Below are positions 57,321 to 64,000 of a DNA stretch of 64,000 nucleotides, piece after piece (position 1 is the first letter of the stretch; every line of letters begins with the position of its first letter). The stretch lies in assembly GCA_023014335.1 (NCBI GenBank), contig JAECYW010000002.1:2418001-2482000 (forward strand). Direction: 5' to 3'. Made by a program: the position numbers and the translations under genes. Origin of the DNA: Galerina marginata (taxonomy: Eukaryota > Basidiomycota > Agaricomycetes > Agaricales > Galerinaceae). Under the pieces are notes generated by a model that did no database searches, was not told the origin of the DNA, and worked only from the letters and a program-made list of their open reading frames with translations.

Positions 57321-58551
57321 TCACCTAAGTCGTGGAGTTTTCCGCCTAAAAGAACCTTCCGCTGTCAAGCGAGTTAGCACGATGCACATCAGGCGAGGAT
57401 AATTAAACAGACCAGCTTGGTACCAAGCTCTGGCTGCCTTCAGACATCTCGCGACTCACCTGGATGAGGTTGAGTTTGCATCGGTTGTTCGATCAACGAG
57501 TCGTTTCGATCACTGTAGTATTTTTGGGTAGGCGTCGGGACGGCTTCTTGGGTGTAGGCATACGAAGGATATGCTACATTTCGTGTATCCGATGGGTACG
57601 CAGAATATTCGTAGTTGGCCGTGGAGAAACCATCTTTTGCCTCTTGGTGTGCTTGATTGAAGACATCAGAGGTGCTAACCGAACTTCTTTGTCGAACATG
57701 CTTGTAATTACTGTTTTGGCGACCATTCAGGCTGTTATAATTATAGTCCCCTGATGGCCTGGAGTCCCAGGGATCATTTTGCTCGTCAAGAGGAATATTT
57801 TCAGCAGTGAGAGGTTGCGTTGGATCGTAAACCTGGTCATACTGGACATGGTCACGGCGCTGAGATGTTCCATAGGAAGAAATCACAACAAAGAGGTAAA
57901 TCTATGGTAGACATTAGCTTGTCGGAATGGCCAGATTTATCAACCTCAGTACGTGAAATGCGGCAAGGATAACCCACAGCGCGCCCATAATACCGACATC
58001 CACCCAGGGGAAAATATCACAGAGAGTATCTCCTTCAGTGGCACTTGAATCTGCAGCACTGAAGAAATCTTTAAGACATTTAGCCTGAGCAGTGGGATGC
58101 CTTGAAGCTGAAGTAATTATCCAAGCAGCGGCTACCGAAAAGGCCGCAGAAGAAAACAGGCCATGAAGGGTAACATATCGTCTATACAGTGTAGGTTTCT
58201 CCTGGAAATTTGAACATGATTCAGTGCGCAGAAGAAATGGGTCACCACATTGAGGTCTTACTTTGGAAACCCCAATGAAGCCAAATAGTTGCACGCCAGC
58301 GGCAGCATAAGCTATGATTCCCAAGATCCACTTCGCGAAAGAGGGGGTAGAAGCGCCGACGACTAGATTCAATGGTCAACACGGCACAGAGCGTGGTTAT
58401 CAAAATCCTTACTAGAGGGTGTCCCAATTGAGAGTGTTCCTACCAGAATGCCCAAAGCTGTTTGCTCTATCAATGTGGCGTATATACCAGCATTAACCAT
58501 AGGAATGGCACAACAGCAATACTCTCGGGATTTTGATTTTGAGGACTTCAT
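57321..58551 (-). CDS. Four-TM (MARVEL/tetraspan-like) membrane protein
   Basis: The start is the ATG complementary to 58549-58551 (MKSSKSKSREYCCCAIPMVN). Four hydrophobic segments follow over several exons: AGIYATLIEQTALGILVGTL, WILGIIAYAAAGVQLFGFIG, LFSSAAFSVAAAWIITSA and VGIMGALWVILAAFHVYLFV. A Cys pair (KCLKDFF, LCDIFPW) lies in the loop before TM4. The C-terminal half is a polar, Tyr/Ser/Gln-rich cytosolic tail (NIPLDEQNDPWDSRPSGDYN). I prefer a last intron (57362-57459, strong CAG/gtgagt donor, CTAAC branch site and CAG acceptor) that ends the protein EGSFRRKTPRLR at 57321. Without that splice the stop falls at 57440. Function unknown; tetraspan proteins of this layout occur widely in basidiomycetes. 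Confidence 0.72.
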
Positions 58552-58731
58552 GGTATAGAGGGAAGATGTTATGGTGGACGATGGACAAACGAAACCGTCG
58601 TGGACCTGACAGTGTAAGGGCGGTGCTGTTACGTAATTAACGAGCTTTATGTACGTCAGGATGTGACTGTGTGTGACCCCTTATACGTCCACGAGGAGTG
58701 AATTGGAACCTGAATCAAACCACATCGTACT

Positions 58732-59476
58732 ATGCGTCCATTCTTCCTCCTCGCAGCTGCCTTTGGCATAGCAGTACCCTCTATGGCGCTAAGCGTCCCT
58801 GACCAACAGCCAATACAAGGCGTTGACAGTCCTGTCCACACAAATGATGGCTGGTCCTACGTAGATTGCGGTTCGTAGCTCACACCATTGCAACTTTGTA
58901 GTCTTCTGAAAAAGATGCTAGGTTTACCTACCGACGCCGTGGAAATCAAGTCCATCTCGGTTTCACCAGATCCCCCTCAGCCTGGTCAGGATTTAACCGT
59001 CACAGTCGAAGGCACCGCGAAACAGGAAATAGTTGTAAGTTATTTTAAGTATTTCTGTGTCCCGACTTCAAACTAAGTTCAGACGTGTAGGCCGGCGCAT
59101 ATGCAGACGTTGTGGTGAAGCTTGGTGTAGTGAAGATTCTCACGAAGAGGTTTGACGTTTGTGAAGAGGCGTACGTCATGTTTCTACTCCATTGTGATGC
59201 TTTCACCGAGATTCCTTTCAGCCGCGGCGCCAATGCATCTGTTCAGTGCCCTGTCCAACAGGGAACATATACAGTTTCGCAAACCGTTGCTCTTCCGAAA
59301 GAAATACCCAAAGGTGACCAACAACACCCCCGTACCGCCTTATCTCATTTAATGATTTTATTTCTACAGCCAAATTTGTTGTTGCCGTGACAGGCTTCAC
59401 TGCCGATGATGAAGATATGTTATGCCTCCAAATAAAGGTTGATTTCATGAAACGACCTTTCCCTCGTTTTTGGTGA
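58732..59476 (+). CDS. NPC2: NPC2-like ML-domain lipid-transfer protein (secreted)
   Basis: The ATG at 58732 opens a signal peptide (MRPFFLLAAAFGIAVPSMAL). Introns join VDC to GLPTDAVEIKSISVSPDPPQ, the NPC2/PG-PI transfer protein motif of DCG followed by a strand. GQDLTVTVEGTAKQEIV and AYADVVVKLGVVKILTKRFD follow. Next are CEEA, SVQCPVQQGTYTVSQTVALP and KFVVAVTGFTADDEDMLCLQ, which provide the six cysteines of the fold. It ends RPFPRFW at TGA 59474-59476. The length of about 170 aa is typical. Such proteins carry sterols or phospholipids in the vacuole or extracellular space. It is divergent from the tetraspan gene with a 180-bp gap. Confidence 0.9.
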
Positions 59477-59987
59477 AGCCCGACTCCCGGAGTGCATTTG
59501 TCAAGCATTCCTGACTTGATATTTCTTGCGTCTGTATTCTATGGAGATATTCCTTTCTTGTGTTTACTTGCACCAAATTATCGTTCAATAATATCATCCG
59601 ATGCCAGAGCATAACCGAAGTGTGGTCCCCTATGAGTCCACGAACTGAAATCGCTTGCTCGTCAAGGATTGCTAATTTCTCCGCTGCGACTGGACTCAGT
59701 TGGAGCCATATCCTATCAACAGGTGATGTGAGTATTTACTTCTGATTTGACATTCCCGAGTCCAGACTTGGAAGGAGAACGGTTTCCCGCGTTTTCCACG
59801 AGGCAGTTGGAGACAATAGTCAGATCCGCCTGATTAGAGCAAAACAATAAAACGAGGATGCTTAGAAGCTGTATTACGGTGGGTAATCGAAGTCGAGGGT
59901 GGTACCAGTTTTTCAAAGGTGTACATATAACTTACCTCTGCGGGTCTTATGCATATGCGCTGTTCTAGCACCTATTACTAACCTCGA
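59477..59987. other. Intergenic region upstream of small-protein copy B
   Basis: This is 511 bp with no recognised gene. The minus-strand frame 59716-59916 begins at TTG and was rejected. A TATA-like CATATAAC lies about 60 bp before the copy B ATG. Confidence 0.4.
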
Positions 59988-60404
59988 ATGCCTACCTGCA
60001 CCCTCCCTTTCGAAATCTTATTGGAGTTTTTCAACGACATGGCGGAGCCCACGACTTTGCAGCTGACCCAAGCAAGAGATGACAATCTTACCACTGGTGC
60101 TACGATATTACTTCAACCGGAAGACAGTATCTCCTTGGTCCTGAATGCAGGGTCTACTTATCACTATCTATTCAAGCAGCATATTCGGAAAGCACATATT
60201 TCGTGAGTGTCAAGGAAATCAATTGTATTTACGACAGTCGGGGTTGTTAACGCCTAAATTTAATGGGGCTGTTGCAGTGTGAGAGTGTGGAAGGATATCC
60301 GAATTTCGGCGACAGATGTTTTTGTAAGGAAGAAATATGCGCCGCCTTCCCAATATCAAGCGGTGGAATCGCAGGGCATTATTGTCGTCTGCTATACTTG
60401 CTAA
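59988..60404 (+). CDS. Small conserved agaric protein, copy B (113 aa)
   Basis: Exon 1 (59988-60202) encodes MPTCTLPFEILLEFFNDMAE, ILLQPEDSISLVLNAGSTYH and LFKQHIRKAHIS. A 75-nt intron (60203-60277), phase 2, leads to exon 2 (60278-60404) with VRVWKDIRISATDVFVRKKY and the end GIIVVCYTC. It is a clear paralogue of 56135-56550 with the same intron position. The last 30 or so residues do not align between the two. No signal peptide, membrane helix or known active-site motif is visible. It is the right-hand neighbour of the NPC2-like gene and converges with the mannanase. Confidence 0.75.
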
Positions 60405-60701
60405 TTATAAGGATGCATGGTTGAAATAGTTCTCCTTCTCTACCCTGGTGTTTGCTGATGACATCTGTTTTTAGGGAAATGACATCGGACCCCGACGAGA
60501 ATGTAGAGTGTAGATATACAATTCAATTTTTTTTGGAAGTACCGAGGAAATGGTTATCATCTTCGTGATATCGAGTAAGCATCTTGTCCTATATTCTTTA
60601 ACCTGCCGCCTAGCACATTTAGTTCGATCGGCTGGCTTGAACTTTCGCAGCATTTCTGTAATGCAATTAATTTGCAGATCTTTTATAAAGGATAGATAGA
60701 C

Positions 60702-62950
60702 CTACGCGAAGATATTCCACACGGACGTTTGATTCTTATAGTAAGCAAAGCCTGTTTTTGTGCCTTCAGTTTCATATACTATTAATGAGGTTAGTCTTAC
60801 CGTCGTCAGGAGATGCCTAGAAGCATTTCAGTCAACCATGGACAACCCTAGAACTCGGAAAGAAGACTTACGCCGTCGATAAGGGCATCAGCATATTTAA
60901 TAAGACGATTACCACCATTTTCTTTCAAGCCCAGCATACCAAATTGCCAGGGCAGAATCCTTGAATATAGCAATGAATACCCGTAATCCGTGTATGTGCA
61001 CCATGACCGTGAACTTACCCACTACAAAAAAATTCAGCCCTGGACCGGAGAGATGGATGAAATCGTGCCCTTACGCATGTTTTGTTTCCAGTGCTAAGTT
61101 GATCCATTCTGGGTAAATCACAGTCTTATTCTCTGGACGTGTCATTGTCATTTTCATTATCAGCACCGGATGTTTAAAAGACATAAAACGACGCACGAAT
61201 TCCAAATACTCCGAATTCTTCCAGGATAAGAGGTTTGTTGGCCTTCTTAGCAGCTGAAAAAAAAAACACAGATGTGCAGGTCAACAAATATCCGAGTGCC
61301 AAGAATAACAGGATTACACTCAGCATGCATCTGTATCCAGAGCAGTCCCCAGTTTTTGATAGTGAAGTTGGAACCTGGTGTATCCTATTGGGAAAGGTTA
61401 ACACTCGGCTGTGCAGGCAGCGAAGTCTCACTCACCAATTGCGGGTACCTGCATGCCATAGATCAGAAGAGAATGATGTCTCTCTCGGGCCTAACGCTCA
61501 CCAGAATTGAGGGTATAAATGCTGTTTTAGAGAATATCAGAAATCGGGTTGGAGAAGGGAAAAATGAACCAACATAAGTGCCAAAATCAATGTTCTTAAG
61601 TTGCAAATCCTCGTCGAAATCTTCACCAGCTGAAGATAGAAGGCGTGAATAACCCGCAGAGAGTTGAAACAGAAAAATGACGTCCACCTTGGCCGTTGAA
61701 ATTGTAATCAGAAACAAAGACACCATTGAACCAGAATCCAATATTCTGGTCCTTTTTAAAGAAGTGACCTTCCCCTCCAGTGGTGATCATGTGGAAGGGG
61801 TCGCTATAGGAGGGGTTAGTATTGAACATTTTTTCCGTTGAAATGTACATACAGTGATCGAACGAAATCGGCTTGCTGCCCATACCACTTGCTCAACAGC
61901 TCGGAGCCGGGGACGCAGTTCGGACCTCCAGGAAGATCGCCTAAACAACGTGCTTCGTTCATCAATTCCCAGGCAAAAACATTGGGGGAATTCTTGTATC
62001 GGTTCACGATAGTTTTGACATAGCGTTCTGCCAGCAAGGTTAGTTATCGAAGACAAATTAGAGATATCCAATTGACGAACGATAGGAGGCGATAATCCGA
62101 GGGTCGGTATAGAAAACATCGTGTGTATTCCCTGCGCCGGCAATCCAGTTAATGTAGAGTTCAGATCCCTATGCGAGGGTCAAATATTAGACACATTATA
62201 TCGGCCAAAAAAATAACTTACACCGTAACCCACCCTGGGAGGTTAGAATATATGAGAAACCAGTGACTCAGCGCTACTCTAGCGGCCTACCAGTTGTTGG
62301 TAAAGGTGAGGATGACCTTTATGCCGTATTGTGAAGCTGTGTTGACGACAAAGTCCAGCTTTTGAAGGCCTTGCGGGCCATCATTAAGAACCCATTCACT
62401 AGAATTCCACACCTGCAGAGATTTGGCGTTATTAATCTTGCTATGACAGTGACAGAGTAGTGCTGAATACTTGATAGAAAGTCAGGCCTGATTTAAGGGC
62501 TCCTGGTACTTCGGAGCTATTTAAGGCGTTAAAACCCTGAACCAGAAAATTGTCAGACAGTTCAAGTCTCTAGAAACTCATAAGGAATGAGGTTACCCAT
62601 GTACGAAGGACCTTGATACCGGCGCCTTGCATTTCTTTGAAGGTAGCGTGGACATCAGCCGGGCTAGTCAGCAAGGGCATCCACTATATGCAGGTCAAAT
62701 CAACATCGAACAAACGCCTCGATTGACAATGAGCTCACATAAGAATTCGCTCCGACGAATGCCTAGGATGTGGTCAGTAATCCGTCGAGAACAGTGTCAT
62801 ACAAGTAGCAATTACGAATGGTTTTCCGTCCACTAGAAACTGGCCATTTTTTTGAGTCGCAAATCCCTTTGGCAGCGAGGGTTTGTGGCTTGACGACGCT
62901 CCGGTGAGGTTGAGGAGTGCACAGAACAAAAATACTAGCATAGAACGCAT
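60702..62950 (-). CDS. Secreted endo-beta-1,4-mannanase (GH5_7)
   Basis: The start is the ATG complementary to 62948-62950 (MRSMLVFLFCALLNLTGASS), a classical signal peptide. Many exons then read FATQKNGQFLVDGKPFV, IKVLRTWGFNALNSSEVPGA, LDFVVNTASQYGIKVILTFT, NNWVGYGG, and NSPNVFAWELMNEARCLG, which holds the acid/base glutamate in NEAR. GGEGHF, DFGTYHLYPQSW and PLILEEFGVFG follow, the last holding the nucleophile glutamate. Three small terminal exons end KNQTSVWNIFA at TAG complementary to 60702-60704. There is no carbohydrate-binding module at either end. It hydrolyses mannan in plant hemicellulose, fitting a saprotrophic or plant-associated fungus. Confidence 0.92.
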
Positions 62951-63697
62951 GGCGATTGAAATTTCACAAGCAACGGCTTTCCATGATTTTATAGAGTTTT
63001 TCTTAAATCCGTCTCGTATGAGAAATTTCTTCGGGATAATGTCGGTTCGCCCCCAAAGCTTTGCTTGGAGAGAGAAAAATACCGAGAAAGATACAACACA
63101 GTATGGGGCGATCATCTGATTCAGGTGCGCGTTGCGGAAAGAGCGTGTAAATTCTAAAAGCATGAAACCCACCCATGCCAGCGTCGATCGTGCAAGTACA
63201 GCCCGTACAGGCAAGTCCACAGACAGTGGCTTTAGAGAAGCAGCGCTTAAACCGCCCTTCCTACGTTTTGTCCAAACTTCTTGGCCATCGCTGGTTCAAG
63301 CGGACGCAAACGGATGGATCAACAATGTAATTTGAATGCAACGATCAACGGACCGTGGCAGGTTCGAATTCTGCCAGAGCGAGATTTCGAAATAATCGCA
63401 AGAAAGTGGTATGGTGCGCCTTACATTCCAGGTAAGGGCATACATTTCGTCGACACCTGGGGCAATCGCGAATAGAACGAGTGGGTGTCATTGAAGGTCA
63501 TCCATCGTCGTGGTTAGAGGGCGATTGAAGAGGGCGAATGAGGTAATTGAATTTGAAAGCGGAGGGACCAAGGAGGGACGCTGACTTGGAAGTTGATTAT
63601 AAGCGGATCCTCCGGGCCGGTGAGATGCGCTGAATTTTCACAGTATTCAGCTGTTTCTCGATCCCCCGGACATTCTCTAGAAAACTGGCATAAAACC
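62951..63697. other. Divergent intergenic region between mannanase and IPI1
   Basis: This is 747 bp. It contains an A-box-like (63287-63297, TGGTTCAAGCG) and B-box-like (63360-63370) pair about 70 bp apart, but no tRNA fold; see the rejected list. No coding exon was supported on either strand. Confidence 0.4.
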
Positions 63698-64000
63698 ATG
63701 CCAAAAAGCTCCAAAAAGAAAAAAGACAAGGTTGCAGACTTCTCGGTTTGTCCCCTCAGTATTTTAAATAGCCATTCTTTTGATATCTGCTCTACGGACA
63801 GAAAGCAAAACTCAAGCTCGGGAAAGGGAAAGCACCTGCAACAAATGCTATAGATACCTCGTTCAAAGCACGATGTAAGTCATATTCTTTCAGGCTATAA
63901 AGAGCTGCTACTAATACAACAAATCAGCAATTGCTTTGCCCTCACAGAGCATCGCATTTGAGAAAGACACTTCGGAGCCGATTACAAGGAGGCAGTTGAC
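63698..64000 (+). CDS. IPI1: 5' part of pre-rRNA processing protein Ipi1 (TEX10 family)
   Basis: The ATG at 63698 opens MPKSSKKKKDKVADFS. An intron splices to KAKLKLGKGKAPATNAIDTS, and a second intron joins SFKAR to SIALPSQSIAFEKDTSEPIT, RRQLT at the window edge. The K-x-K-L-K-x-G-K, T-x-x-S-F-K-x-x-S-I-x-x-P-x-Q-S-I and P-x-T-x-R motifs match the conserved N-terminus of Ipi1. Ipi1 works in the Rix1 complex, which processes ITS2 in late 60S particles. The rest lies beyond the window, so the HEAT-like body is not seen. Confidence 0.88.

Noticed and set aside
59716..59916. 66-codon minus-strand frame with a signal-like N-terminus
   Set aside because: It begins at TTG, not ATG, and has no supporting splice sites or conserved motif.
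63283..63385. A-box-like and B-box-like pair suggesting a tRNA or tRNA-derived element
   Set aside because: The acceptor arms do not pair and the T-loop does not close with the invariant C, so no tRNA fold can be drawn.
1..64000. CRISPR arrays, operons or bacterial insertion sequences
   Set aside because: No regular short direct repeats with spacers, no prokaryotic-style overlapping gene strings and no bacterial transposase were seen; the window is eukaryotic.

Overview
This window looks like nuclear DNA of a mushroom-forming basidiomycete (Agaricomycetes). The evidence is densely packed genes on both strands, many introns of about 45-75 nt with GT..AG ends, very short exons, and proteins typical of agarics: a HapX iron regulator, agaric-style Zn2Cys6 factors, a GH5 mannanase, an NPC2-type ML protein and a Sls1 homologue. 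I used no database, so every family call rests on motifs recognised by eye and on reading frames spliced by hand.

Layout. 0-8 kb: start of a probable SLC35-like transporter running off the left edge, a mitochondrial PPR protein, hapX and eIF3b. 8-17 kb: a Git1-like permease, SLS1 and the ribosome-biogenesis methyltransferase SPB1. 17-25 kb: a zinc-finger protein, a Rac GTPase and a single-pass membrane glycoprotein. 25-37 kb: two related Zn2Cys6 factors flank prephenate dehydratase, the CPSF30 homologue YTH1, a Mutator-type MITE, and a UPF0047/YjbQ gene in nine exons that a plain ORF scan misses. 37-47 kb: an OCIA-like protein, a DH-PH RhoGEF, an Ngl2-type exonuclease and an M16 metalloprotease. 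47-56 kb: NUFIP1, a three-KH protein, RPL16, mitochondrial ACP, an SMP-30 protein and mitochondrial bL17. 56-63 kb is more accessory: two paralogous proteins of about 115 aa of unknown function, a four-TM protein, an NPC2-like protein and a secreted mannanase. The right edge cuts IPI1.

Shared themes are housekeeping. Ribosome biogenesis and translation are represented by SPB1, NUFIP1, IPI1, RPL16 and eIF3b. Mitochondrial gene expression and metabolism are represented by the PPR protein, SLS1, bL17m and ACP1. Rac and a RhoGEF lie about 17 kb apart. No operon-like or CRISPR-like system was seen.

The points most worth a second look are the MITE 58-67 bp upstream of the UPF0047 start codon, the micro-exons in UPF0047 and in the first Zn2Cys6 factor, an exact iron-type GATA site upstream of hapX, and the small-protein family at 56.1-60.4 kb.
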